Of a DNA stretch of 64,000 nucleotides, positions 1 to 8,289 are shown piece by piece. Made by a program: the position numbers and the translations under genes. This DNA comes from Porphyrobacter sp. AAP82 (GTDB taxonomy: Bacteria; Pseudomonadota; Alphaproteobacteria; Sphingomonadales; Sphingomonadaceae), in the NCBI RefSeq assembly GCF_000331285.1, contig NZ_ANFX01000007.1:1-64000 (forward strand), in the 5' to 3' direction. Positions within the stretch are counted from its first letter, which is position 1. The number at the start of each line of letters is the position of its first letter. The notes under the pieces were generated by a model, which saw nothing but the letters and a program-made list of their open reading frames with translations, was not told the origin of the DNA and did not search any database.

Positions 1-660
1 GGGCGGGAGGGGGACTGGAGCCCCCAGTCCGAGACCCGCGCGGTGGCCGGCTGGGCATTGGACCAGATCCTCGTCATGCTCCACCCCTTCATGCCCTTCA
101 TCACCGAGGAGCTGTGGCACAAGCTGGGCGCGCGCGATTACGAGCTGATCGTTGCCCAGTGGCCGAAGCCCGAAGCCGAGGTGAGCAAGGACGCGACCGA
201 CGCGATCGACTGGGTGATCGACCTCACCACCAGCACCCGCAGCGCGAAGAACGAGCTCGGCATCGCGCCCGGTGCGAAGCTGGCGGCGTGGCTGGCGAGC
301 CCCTCGGACGTCGCGGCGCGCACCATCGAGCGCTCCAGCGCCGCGATCGAACGCCTGGCGCGCCTCACGCCCGTGACCATCGGCGAGGCTCCGGCAGGCC
401 CCGCGATGCAGGTGACCGCGGGCGAGGACGTTTTCGTGATCCCCCTCGAAGGCATCGTCGACATCGCGGCCGAGAAAGCCCGGCTCGAAAAGGCGCTGGC
501 GACCAGCAGCAAGGAAGCCAAGAGCCTCGAAGGCCGCCTTGGCAACCCCGCCTTCGCCGAGAAGGCAGCTCCGCAAGCGGTCGAGAAAGCCCGCGCCGAT
601 CTCGCCCATCACACCGGCGAGGTCGCGCGGCTGACGGCGGCGCTCGCAAGGCTTGGTTAA
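1..660 (+). CDS. valS: Valine--tRNA ligase, C-terminal part (5' end outside window)
   Basis: The reading frame is open from the first base, so the gene begins upstream; 219 C-terminal residues are present. They cover the end of the anticodon-binding domain, with the class Ia ValRS signature HPFMPFITEELW, followed by the C-terminal coiled-coil arm (about the last 70 residues, rich in Glu, Lys, Ala and Leu heptads) that contacts tRNA-Val. ValRS charges tRNA-Val with valine in the cytoplasm. The catalytic HIGH and KMSKS motifs lie outside the window. The TAA stop is followed by about 80 bp before the next gene, with no obvious terminator. Identification is firm; only the fragment can be judged. 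Confidence 0.95.
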   Translation, partial: GREGDWSPQSETRAVAGWALDQILVMLHPFMPFITEELWHKLGARDYELIVAQWPKPEAEVSKDATDAIDWVIDLTTSTRSAKNELGIAPGAKLAAWLASPSDVAARTIERSSAAIERLARLTPVTIGEAPAGPAMQVTAGEDVFVIPLEGIVDIAAEKARLEKALATSSKEAKSLEGRLGNPAFAEKAAPQAVEKARADLAHHTGEVARLTAALARLG

Positions 661-742
661 CCGGGACTTAGCCATTTTGCCCTAGGGCTGGCTGGATGAT
701 CTGGCCGTTCCGCATGCAGCATCCCGCGCCAGCCGGAGCGGA

Positions 743-2407
743 TTGTTGGATCGGGCCACGTCATTGAGGCATCGCACAAGCGGGTTGAGATGCGCGGGCG
801 CCGCGATCGCGCTTGCGGCGATGCTGCCAGCCCCGGCGATCGGGCAGCTGCGCTCGCTCCGGAACCCCTCGTTCGAGGCCAACGACCCGCAGGGGCCCGG
901 CGCGCCCAACTGGCAGATCTTCACCGGCACCGCCGTGCCCGGCTGGTCGACCACCACCAACGAGATCGAACTGTGGGACAGCAATTACGAAGGTGTCCCG
1001 GCCTATGACGGCGTCATCTTTGCCGAGATGAACGCCAATGTGAACGGCACCTTCTACCAGAACATCTGCCTCATCAACGGCGAGCCTTTCGGCTGGACCT
1101 TCGCGCACCGCGCGCGCGCCGGCGGGGCGGCGACCCAGACGGTGCGCTTCCAGGTCGCAGGCAGCACCGGCACGCTGATCCAGACGCTGGCCACCCAGGC
1201 CTCGACCACCGCCAACCGGGTGTGGAACGTCAACACCGGCACCGCCACCTACACCGGCGCCTCGGGGCTGCAGCGGGTGCAGTTCACGACCAGCGACCCG
1301 GGTTCCTATGGCAACTTCCTCGATGCGATCCAGCTGACCTTGCGCCCCTTCGTGCAGTTCTCCGCCGCCTCGGGAACGGGGCCTGAGAGCATCGCGGGGA
1401 CCGCCGTGCCGACGCTGCTCGTCACCGGCCAGACCCGCACTGCCCTGCCGGTGACGATCACCATCACCGGCGGCACTGCGGTGCGCGGCACCGATTACAC
1501 CACGCCGGGCGGGGGCGCGTCGTTCACCGTCACCATTCCGGCGGGCACCTATTACAACACCGCCATCCCGCTGGGCATTGCGGTGGTCGATGATACCGCA
1601 CTCGAGGGCAGCGAGACGATCACCTACGCGATCGCCACCGGCACCAGCTACACCCCGGCGCACACCACCACCTGCGGCGCGGCGGCGCAGACGACCGGCA
1701 GCTACACCATCACCGATAACGATGCGCGCGTGACGCTGCGCAAGCAGTGGTTGAATGCGCTGCCCGGCGACGACGCCAACCTCGTGGTGGCGCGCGGCAC
1801 CACCGCGATCGAGACCTTCGCCTCGGATGCGGGCGCGGCGGGCGAGATTGACACCGATCCCACCCCGACCCCGGTGGTGATCGGCGAGACCGTGAGCCTT
1901 TCCGAGACCCTGCCTGCCACCAATGCAGGGGCCTACCAGCAGACCCTCGCCTGCACGGGCGCTGCCGACACGGTGCTCGTCGACGGGCTCACCATCGGCG
2001 CGGGCGAGACCGCGATCGTGTGCACCTTCACCAACACCCGGCTGGTGCCGGTGGTGGTGAGCAAGAGCTCGGTGGTGCTCGCCGACGGGACGGGCGGCGC
2101 CAATCCCAAGGCGATCCCCGGCGCGACGGTCCGCTATTGCATCGCGGTCAGCAACCCCGGCACCCTGCCCGCCACGCAGGTGAGCGTCGTCGACAACCTG
2201 CCGGCGGGCATCCTCTACATCCCCGGGACCAGCCGCACCGGCACCACCTGCACCGCCGCGACCACGATCGAGGACGACAATGCCAGCGGCACCGACGAGA
2301 GCGATCCCTACGGCACGGCGTTCAGCGGATCGACGCTGACCGGCTCGGCACCCAGCCTCGATCCCGGCGCGGGGTTTGCGATCACCTTCAGCGCCGGGAT
2401 CAACTAG
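743..2407 (+). CDS. Secreted DUF11/Calx-beta repeat protein
   Basis: A 554-residue protein with an N-terminal signal peptide (hydrophobic Ala-rich stretch ending near residue 34). The region after the signal (NPSFEANDPQGPGAPNW, later VPGWSTTT and IELWD) resembles DUF642/galactose-binding-like surface modules. Residues about 205-330 look like a Calx-beta domain (GTDYTTPGGGASFTVTIPAG). Residues about 330-430 form an Ig-like segment, and the last 120 residues match the DUF11 conserved repeat (NPGTLPATQVSVVDNLPAG). It is probably extracellular or outer-surface. No PEP-CTERM or other sorting tail is visible: the chain ends soon after the DUF11 repeat. The start is uncertain, with tandem TTG codons at 743 and 746 behind a GGAGCGG-like ribosome site and no ATG upstream in frame. 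Function unknown. Confidence 0.7.
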   Translation: MLDRATSLRHRTSGLRCAGAAIALAAMLPAPAIGQLRSLRNPSFEANDPQGPGAPNWQIFTGTAVPGWSTTTNEIELWDSNYEGVPAYDGVIFAEMNANVNGTFYQNICLINGEPFGWTFAHRARAGGAATQTVRFQVAGSTGTLIQTLATQASTTANRVWNVNTGTATYTGASGLQRVQFTTSDPGSYGNFLDAIQLTLRPFVQFSAASGTGPESIAGTAVPTLLVTGQTRTALPVTITITGGTAVRGTDYTTPGGGASFTVTIPAGTYYNTAIPLGIAVVDDTALEGSETITYAIATGTSYTPAHTTTCGAAAQTTGSYTITDNDARVTLRKQWLNALPGDDANLVVARGTTAIETFASDAGAAGEIDTDPTPTPVVIGETVSLSETLPATNAGAYQQTLACTGAADTVLVDGLTIGAGETAIVCTFTNTRLVPVVVSKSSVVLADGTGGANPKAIPGATVRYCIAVSNPGTLPATQVSVVDNLPAGILYIPGTSRTGTTCTAATTIEDDNASGTDESDPYGTAFSGSTLTGSAPSLDPGAGFAITFSAGIN

Positions 2408-2461
2408 CCCCCTTGCGCGGGGGAATTTCCCGAGGCGGCAATTCGTGCCATAGGCCGCGCC

Positions 2462-3196
2462 ATGAACCTGACCCTTGCCACCGACCAGCGCGGCGGGCCG
2501 GAAATCTTCGCCAGCCTCCAGGGCGAGGGGCCGAGCGCCGGAATGCCGGTCGCCTTCGTGCGCCTGTCGCGCTGCAACCTTGCCTGCACCTGGTGCGACA
2601 CGGCCTATACCTGGCGCTTTGAAGGCGACAACCGGCCCCACCGCGACGGGATCGCCTATGACCGCAAGGCCAATCAGGTGACGCTCTCCCCTGTCGAAAC
2701 GGCAGAGCGGATCGCGATGCTGGGCCAGAAGCGCCTCGTCATCACCGGGGGCGAGCCCTTGTTGCAGGCCCCGGCGCTGGCTGAAATGCTCGCGCACCTC
2801 CCGGACATCACCGTCGAGATCGAGTCCAACGGCACCGTCGCCCCGCCCGCCCGGCTGGATGTGCTGGTCGATCAGTACAATGTCAGCCCCAAGCTCGCGC
2901 ATAGCGGCAACCCGGCCGATCTCGCCCTGCTGCCCGAGCGGCTCGATGCCTGGGCGACCGATCCGCGCGCCTTCCTCAAGTTTGTGATCGCCGCGCCCGC
3001 CGACGTCGACGAGGTGCTCGCGCTGCAAGCCCGCTACCGCTTCCGCCCCGAACGCGTGTTCCTGATGGCCGAAGGCACCGACAGCGCGGCCCTGCGCGCG
3101 CGGCAGGCGTGGCTCAGCGAGCTATGCCTGAGGCACGGCTTCCGGATGAGCGACCGGCTGCATATTCACCTGTATGGGGATACGCGGGGGACGTAG
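2462..3196 (+). CDS. queE: 7-carboxy-7-deazaguanine synthase
   Basis: A 244-residue radical SAM enzyme that converts 6-carboxy-tetrahydropterin to 7-carboxy-7-deazaguanine in queuosine/preQ0 biosynthesis. The cluster-binding motif C38-x3-C42-x2-C45 is seen in RCNLACTWCDTAYTW, preceded by the QGEG motif of the family. The substrate-binding GGEPLL motif follows near residue 98. Length is normal for QueE. It starts 54 bp after the DUF11 gene and has no queC/queD neighbours here. The gene ends at a TAG directly followed by an intergenic repeat whose terminal hairpin may act as its terminator. Confidence 0.93.
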   Translation: MNLTLATDQRGGPEIFASLQGEGPSAGMPVAFVRLSRCNLACTWCDTAYTWRFEGDNRPHRDGIAYDRKANQVTLSPVETAERIAMLGQKRLVITGGEPLLQAPALAEMLAHLPDITVEIESNGTVAPPARLDVLVDQYNVSPKLAHSGNPADLALLPERLDAWATDPRAFLKFVIAAPADVDEVLALQARYRFRPERVFLMAEGTDSAALRARQAWLSELCLRHGFRMSDRLHIHLYGDTRGT

Positions 3197-3198
3197 CT

Positions 3199-3316
3199 TG
3201 TTTGCGAACCCGCCTCCGCGGGTTCGTCCTCGGTGCTGTTCCTCCGCTGCGCTCCGGGCACCTGCGGCTCGCGCGCGTGCGCTCGCGGTCGCTGACGCGA
3301 CCGAAATCAACGCTTG
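3199..3316 (-). repeat. Modular intergenic repeat, copy A
   Basis: Read on the minus strand this has three parts: a small 5' hairpin (GGTCGCGTCAGCGACC at 3287-3302), a conserved core of about 42 bases at 3226-3267 (including GCGGAGGAACAGCACCGAGG), and a 3' perfect 9-bp hairpin at 3205-3226 followed by GCAAACAAGC. The core is shared with copies D, E and F. It sits immediately after the queE stop, head-to-head with copy B. Confidence 0.75.
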
Positions 3317-3482
3317 CTGATCGGGTCGCGCCGGTTCGGTCCGCCGAAGGACGGGCCGCAAGCGCGAACGCGCGCCCGCAGCGTCGCGGGCTTCAGCCCG
3401 CATGAGCGAGGATTTCGCGCGCCGGATGGCGTGCGGAAAACAAGAACCTCCGCGCGGAGGCGGGCCCCGCACACAAACAAGC
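3317..3482 (+). repeat. Modular intergenic repeat, copy B
   Basis: A variant of the same family: the 5' module reads TGATCGGGTCGC, then ACGGGCCGCAAGCGCGAACG (shared with copies D and F). The middle differs from the A-type core. The 3' module has the hairpin GCGCGCCGGATGGCGTGC followed by GGAAAACAAG, as in copy C. A second GC hairpin and CACACAAACAAGC then abut the herA-like stop codon. Copies A and B together fill the whole convergent queE/herA gap. Confidence 0.65.
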
Positions 3483-5180
3483 CTACCCCTGACTTCTCCA
3501 CCGCATCACCACCCGCTCGACCAGTTCTTCCTCGCCGCCGTCGCGGTTCCACAGGTCGACAAAGCTCGGGTCTTCCGAGGCCGGGCGCTTGTGTTCCTCG
3601 AGGCTGTCGAAGGTCACGCGGATCGGGATCGCCACGCCCTCGCCGCAGATGATGCATTCGCGGTTCCTGAGTGCGGGGATCGAATCCAGGAACCCGCGCG
3701 CGCCTTCGGGCATGGCGGCCTTGACGAAGGCCTGGTCGCGGTCGTTGTTGAGGCGCATCGAGATGATCGTGCCGCACTGCGAGAGCACGCCTTCGGCAAG
3801 GTCCGAGGGGCGCTGGGTAATAAGGCCCAAGCTGATGCCGTATTTGCGGCCTTCCTTGGCGATGCGGCTCAAAATCTTGCCGACCGAAGACCCATCGGCG
3901 TTCTTCTCGTTGGGCACGTAGCGGTGCGCTTCCTCGCACACCAGCAGCACGGGACGGGTCTTCTCGTCGCGGCCCCAGATCGCGAAGTCGAACACGAGGC
4001 GGCTGAGCACGGCGACCACGGTCGAGGTGATGTCGGACGGCACGCCCGAGACGTCGATGATCGAAATCGGCTTGCCGCCGCCCGGCATGCGGAAGATCTT
4101 GGCGATGAATTCGACCATCGTATCGCCCACCAGCATGCCGGAGAACATGAACTGGTAGCGCGGATCGGCCTTGATCTCGTCGAGCTTCTGCTTGATCCGC
4201 ATATAGGGCGCGCTCGAGGTCGCCTTGTCGAGGCGGCCCATCTCGTTTTGCAGGATATTACTGAAATCGCTCAGGAGATAGGGGATCGGCGAATCCACCG
4301 TGATCTTGCCCATGACCTGCGCCAACCGGTTCTTGGTGCGCGCGGCGAGCAGCACCTTGGCGAGAATGTCGCTGTCGGTCTGGCGGTCGTTCCCGCTCGA
4401 GGACAGCAGCACCTCGCAGTGCTCCTCGAAGTTCATCAGCCAGTAGGGCATCTGGAGGTTCGAGACGTCGAGGATCTGCCCCGTCGTGCGGAACGCGGCG
4501 GCATATTCGCCGTGCGGGTCGATCATCACGATGTGACCCTTGGGCGCGGCCTCGCAGATGCGGTGCAGGATCAGCGCGGCGCTGGTCGACTTGCCGGTGC
4601 CGGTCGAGCCCAACAGCGCGAAGTGCTTGCCGAGCATTGCGTCGATATAAAGGCCGGCGCGGATGTCCTTGGTGGGGAACACCTTGCCGATGGTGATGGC
4701 CGCGCGCCCGTCGCTCGCGTAGATCTGTTCGAGGTCGCGGGTGGTGGCGGGATAGATCATCGCGCCCGGGATCGGGTAGCGGGTCACCCCGCGCCGGAAG
4801 CCGTGGATGTGGCCGGTCAGCCGTTCTTCCGAACCTTCGCCAACAAAGTCGATATGGGCGATGATCCCGCTATCGGTGCGGCGGTCCTTGCGCTGGTCGC
4901 GCACGCTGGCGAGCAGCCACGAATCCCCGACCCGGATCTTGACCTGGCTGCCGACCTGCCCGGCCAGCGCGACCGAGGGATCGGCATCCTCCATGCATTC
5001 GGTGATGCGCTGCAAGTCGAGCGCGATCTGCGAGCCCGAGCCGGAGATTTCGAGCACCACGCCGATCGGCAGGCGCGCATTGTCTTGGCTCCCGCGCGCA
5101 TAGGCGGCAGCGACTTCCTCGGCCCCCGCCGGATTGGGACCGGTGAAGCGTTCGAAATCCTGGTTGGCGTGATCCGTCAT
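3483..5180 (-). CDS. HerA-like ATP-binding protein (DUF87)
   Basis: A 565-residue hexameric-type ATPase of the HerA/FtsK superfamily. The N-terminal 180 residues resemble the HAS-barrel, and the DUF87 ATPase follows with Walker A GSTGTGKST at residues 191-199 and a Walker B-like MIDPHGEY soon after. A conserved arginine-rich segment (ILSRIAKEGRKYG, ITQRPSDL) in the C-terminal half fits the sensor/arginine-finger region. Archaeal HerA works with the NurA nuclease in DNA end resection, but no NurA or other nuclease gene is adjacent here, so a DNA-translocation role is inferred from family only. It is transcribed alone, convergent to queE. Confidence 0.8.
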   Translation of the reverse strand: MTDHANQDFERFTGPNPAGAEEVAAAYARGSQDNARLPIGVVLEISGSGSQIALDLQRITECMEDADPSVALAGQVGSQVKIRVGDSWLLASVRDQRKDRRTDSGIIAHIDFVGEGSEERLTGHIHGFRRGVTRYPIPGAMIYPATTRDLEQIYASDGRAAITIGKVFPTKDIRAGLYIDAMLGKHFALLGSTGTGKSTSAALILHRICEAAPKGHIVMIDPHGEYAAAFRTTGQILDVSNLQMPYWLMNFEEHCEVLLSSSGNDRQTDSDILAKVLLAARTKNRLAQVMGKITVDSPIPYLLSDFSNILQNEMGRLDKATSSAPYMRIKQKLDEIKADPRYQFMFSGMLVGDTMVEFIAKIFRMPGGGKPISIIDVSGVPSDITSTVVAVLSRLVFDFAIWGRDEKTRPVLLVCEEAHRYVPNEKNADGSSVGKILSRIAKEGRKYGISLGLITQRPSDLAEGVLSQCGTIISMRLNNDRDQAFVKAAMPEGARGFLDSIPALRNRECIICGEGVAIPIRVTFDSLEEHKRPASEDPSFVDLWNRDGGEEELVERVVMRWRSQG

Positions 5181-5287
5181 CGGCGCCTTTTCCTCGCGCA
5201 GCCTAGAAAATACCCGCAGGAACTAGCCGTATCGGAGTTAAGATCGCGTCAACAACGGGCCCTGCGGGGGCGCCCCTTGCGCGCCCG

Positions 5288-6052
5288 TCAGGTGCGGGCG
5301 AACAGGCGTCCGGCAAGCCAGCCCATCCCCAGCGACAGGAAAATCGCGCCGAGGCCGTAGAAGAACGACCAGCGCTGCGCGGCGCTCACCACCTGCCCTT
5401 CGAGCCCGGCCTTGACCACTTCGATCCGCGCGGTCGCGCTCGCCACCACCCGCCCGCGGCTGATCGCGAAGGTTTCGGCGGTGTAGCGGCCGGTGGTGAC
5501 GGTGGAGGGCAGGTCGATGCGCGCCTGGTAGAGCACCTTTTCGGCGATGCTCACCCCGCCCGGGTTCTCCTGGTAGAGCCCCTGCCGGCGGCGCAGCTCG
5601 ACCAGACCGCGGGCATAGCGCGATTGTTCTTCCGGATCGATCTGGCCCGAGGGGGAGAGCTGGATGAACTGCGTTCCCAGCTCGTAGATGGCGGCGGTGC
5701 GTTCATCGACGATCTTTTCCACCGGCCGCGAGGAAGCGACCGCGAAGAATGATGGCACCGAGCGGAAATCGGAAGACCCCGCATTGGCCCAGATGCCGAG
5801 GATGCGCTCCTTCTCGCGGATCCGCACCGGGGCGGTCGGGCCCTTGAGCACCACGACGATGTCGTAATCGCCCGCGCGCCCGCCGCTGTCGGGATCGACG
5901 ACCGCGCCGTAGAGCAGCAGCCGCGCGCCGGTGAAGCCCTGCCGGACCTCGATCAGCGACTGGCTGACGGCGGGCACCAGCACCGGCTCGCGCTGGGCGG
6001 TCAGCGCGCCCCAAGCGGCGGCCAGCAGGACAAGCCGCGCCGCCAGTCTCAT
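5288..6052 (-). CDS. TIGR02186 family protein (Alph_Pro_TM)
   Basis: A 254-residue membrane-anchored protein: an N-terminal signal sequence (residues 1-20), a large periplasmic segment, and one C-terminal transmembrane helix (WSFFYGLGAIFLSLGMGWLA) followed by a short Arg-containing tail. It matches the alphaproteobacterial family TIGR02186, which is habitually encoded next to a TauE/SafE exporter, as here: the exporter gene ends 10 bp upstream and is co-directional. The motif LLYGAVVDPDSG lies in the conserved N-terminal part. It is probably an accessory subunit of the exporter; biochemical function is not established. Confidence 0.82.
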   Translation of the reverse strand: MRLAARLVLLAAAWGALTAQREPVLVPAVSQSLIEVRQGFTGARLLLYGAVVDPDSGGRAGDYDIVVVLKGPTAPVRIREKERILGIWANAGSSDFRSVPSFFAVASSRPVEKIVDERTAAIYELGTQFIQLSPSGQIDPEEQSRYARGLVELRRRQGLYQENPGGVSIAEKVLYQARIDLPSTVTTGRYTAETFAISRGRVVASATARIEVVKAGLEGQVVSAAQRWSFFYGLGAIFLSLGMGWLAGRLFART

Positions 6053-6062
6053 GGGGCAGCTC

Positions 6063-6980
6063 TCACAGCGGCACCACGGTGTAGATCTCGTCGGGCTGGA
6101 CGCCGAGGCCGTAGAGCATCCTCAAGGCGATCAGCAGCACCAGCGCGGCGAGCGCCAGGCGCAGCACCTCGGGCCGCGCCTGCGATGCAATCTGCGTTCC
6201 GAACTGCGCGCCGAGCACCGATCCCAGCAGCAGCAGCGCGGCCAGCACAAGGTCGACCGCCTTGGTGGTGAGCGCGTGGGTCATGGTGGTGACCATCGTC
6301 ACGAACAGGATCTGGAACAGCGACGTGCCGACCACGACATTGCCGCTCATGCCCAGGATGTAGAGCATCGCGGGCACCAGCAGAAAGCCGCCGCCCACCC
6401 CCATCAGCATGGTCAGGATGCCGACCAGCATGCCGAGGATCAGCGGGGCGAGCGGCGAGATGTAGAGGCCCGAGGCGTAGAACCGCCAGCGATAGGGCAG
6501 CGATGCGACCAGCGGGTGGTGGCGGCGCTTGCGCACCTGCGGGCCGCTCTTGCCCAGCAGGCCGGGGCGCAGCGCGCCGACCGCCTCGCGCATCATCAGC
6601 GAGCCGATCGAGCCCAGCAGCAGGACGTAGAGGATCGAGATGACGACATCGATCTGGCCGAGCGCCTGCATCACGCTGAACAGCCCCGCCCCGATCAGCG
6701 CGCCGAGCATCCCGCCTGCGACCAGCACCGCGCCCATCCGGTAATCGACGCCCTTGCGGCGCGAATGGGCGAGCACGCCCGACACGCTCGCGCCGGTGAC
6801 CTGCGTGGCGGCCGAGGCGGCGGCGACCGTGGGGGGGATCCCGTAGAAGATCAGCAGCGGCGTCGTCAGGAACCCGCCGCCGACCCCGAACAGGCCCGAC
6901 AGGATGCCCGTCAGCCCGCCCAGCAGGACGATGTAGAGCCCGTTGACCGAGAGATTCGCGATGGGCAGGTAGACGTCCAT
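6063..6980 (-). CDS. TauE/SafE family sulfite or anion exporter
   Basis: A 305-residue inner-membrane protein with about eight hydrophobic segments arranged as two repeats. Each repeat carries the family's glycine-rich motif (GILSGLFGVGGGFLTTPLL near residue 25; LTMLMGVGGGFLLVPAML near residue 190). TauE/SafE proteins export sulfite, sulfoacetate or related organosulfur anions; the substrate here cannot be read from sequence. It is the first gene of a two-gene operon with the TIGR02186 protein, 10 bp apart. The ATG at 6980 gives the expected cytoplasmic/periplasmic start before the first helix. Confidence 0.88.
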   Translation of the reverse strand: MDVYLPIANLSVNGLYIVLLGGLTGILSGLFGVGGGFLTTPLLIFYGIPPTVAAASAATQVTGASVSGVLAHSRRKGVDYRMGAVLVAGGMLGALIGAGLFSVMQALGQIDVVISILYVLLLGSIGSLMMREAVGALRPGLLGKSGPQVRKRRHHPLVASLPYRWRFYASGLYISPLAPLILGMLVGILTMLMGVGGGFLLVPAMLYILGMSGNVVVGTSLFQILFVTMVTTMTHALTTKAVDLVLAALLLLGSVLGAQFGTQIASQARPEVLRLALAALVLLIALRMLYGLGVQPDEIYTVVPL

Positions 6981-7086
6981 GCAGCGGACGCTAGCCGAGG
7001 CGGCGGGGGCTTGGAAGGCGTGGGACGCGCCTATCCTCGGGGATTTTGCGAGGATGCAGCCCCGCCCCGCTGCGCCGGACCCGCGA

Positions 7087-8289
7087 TCAGAACCCCGCCG
7101 CCACCGTCACCGCCACGCCCGATCCCGGAGCGGCGTCGCCTGCCACCCGCATCCGCCAGTCGACGGCGATGCGCGCCGGGACCTTGCCGATGCGTGTGTC
7201 GAAGCGCAGCGTCGGACCGAGGTCGAGGCGCTGCGCGTCCTTCTGCGCCCCGCCCCATGCCCCCGCCCCCAGGCGCAGGCGCAGCCGGTCGTCGGTGAAA
7301 CGCGCGGCCCAGGGCAGCTCGCGGGTGATGCTCGCCTGCGCGTCGGCGAAGGGCGTCTTGCCCCGCCCGCCGACCCAGCCGCCTTGCGCGTAGAGCTCGG
7401 CCTCGGCGCCCAGCGGCAGGGCCAGCGGCGGGATTTCGGTGACGGCGTAGGCGGCGGGACGGAAGCTGTTGAAGAAGGCGGCGTCGGTGTAGCGCACTTC
7501 GCCCGCAAGGCGCACCGGCACGCGGGCGAGCGGGCGCAGCGAGGCGCCGAGCGCGGCCTCGTTCTCGCCGCGGGTCACCAGCGCGCGGTAGGCGCGCAGG
7601 TAGAGGCGCGGGTCGTGGCCGCTCGCCGGAGCAATCCGGTATTGCAGCACCGCGCCCGCCTGGCTCGCGCCATAGACCGGCACGCGGCCCTGGCTGACCG
7701 GTGCGGCAGACGAGCCCTGGCGCCAGAACGCCCAGCTGTCGAGCGACCAGCGCCCCGGCCGTGCGGCCACCGGCACGGGCAGCGCGGGCGGCAGATAGGG
7801 GGCTGCGGGGCCGGCGGGCGGGCTCTCCGGCGCGCGCCCCACGCGCACCGTGCCCGGTGTGCCGGGGGTCAGGCGCCATTGCGGGCTGCCGGCAAGCGCG
7901 GGCAGCACCGCGGCAGCGGCGGCCAAGGGGCGCGCGGCAACGGGAACGGAGCGGGACAGGCCGGGGCGCATGGCGAGGGCCACGAAGTAGGGCGATCCCT
8001 CGGGCACACCTTGAGGATAGGCGGCCGCCTCGGCGATCATCTGTTCCTCCCACGCCGCCACGACCCGCGCACGCGCCACGTCGATCGGCGCGGCGCCCCA
8101 GACAAGTGCGGGGGCGCGATAGGGCGGGACGGGGATTGCCGGAGCCTGCGCGGCGGCGGCAGGACCGGGCGCGAGCGGGTCCTCCCACCACATCACCCGC
8201 GCCCCGCACCACCCGCCGATCAGCAGCGCCAGCATCACCAGCGGACCACCTTTCGGTGCGGTCCGGGTGCGGCTGGCGGGAGCGGTCAC
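7087..8289 (-). CDS. NfrA-like outer-membrane beta-barrel protein
   Basis: A 400-residue protein. The start chosen is the GTG at 8289, whose codon overlaps the stop of the upstream glycosyltransferase (GTGA), indicating translational coupling. An N-terminal hydrophobic anchor (VMLALLIGGWCGARVMWW) is followed by a Pro/Ala-rich linker. The C-terminal 200 residues have alternating barrel strands ending in a terminal Phe (VAVTVAAGF), typical of an outer-membrane barrel. Segments such as WRQGSSAAPVSQGRVPVYGASQ-, read as short motifs (SQAGAVLQYR, LYLRAYRAL), recall the C-terminal domain of phage N4 adsorption protein A. E. coli NfrA is far longer and has TPRs that are absent here. Role inferred: export of a surface glycan made by its partner. 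Confidence 0.6.
   Translation of the reverse strand: MTAPASRTRTAPKGGPLVMLALLIGGWCGARVMWWEDPLAPGPAAAAQAPAIPVPPYRAPALVWGAAPIDVARARVVAAWEEQMIAEAAAYPQGVPEGSPYFVALAMRPGLSRSVPVAARPLAAAAAVLPALAGSPQWRLTPGTPGTVRVGRAPESPPAGPAAPYLPPALPVPVAARPGRWSLDSWAFWRQGSSAAPVSQGRVPVYGASQAGAVLQYRIAPASGHDPRLYLRAYRALVTRGENEAALGASLRPLARVPVRLAGEVRYTDAAFFNSFRPAAYAVTEIPPLALPLGAEAELYAQGGWVGGRGKTPFADAQASITRELPWAARFTDDRLRLRLGAGAWGGAQKDAQRLDLGPTLRFDTRIGKVPARIAVDWRMRVAGDAAPGSGVAVTVAAGF

Noticed and set aside
761-3028. A 755-codon open frame on the minus strand opposite the DUF11 gene and queE
   Set aside because: High-GC DNA keeps antisense frames open; the translation is Arg/Gly-rich with no domain and the opposite genes are clear.
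3402-5360. A 652-codon plus-strand frame opposite the HerA-like gene
   Set aside because: It starts inside a repeat, reads as Arg/His/Asp-rich low complexity, and overlaps a well-supported ATPase.
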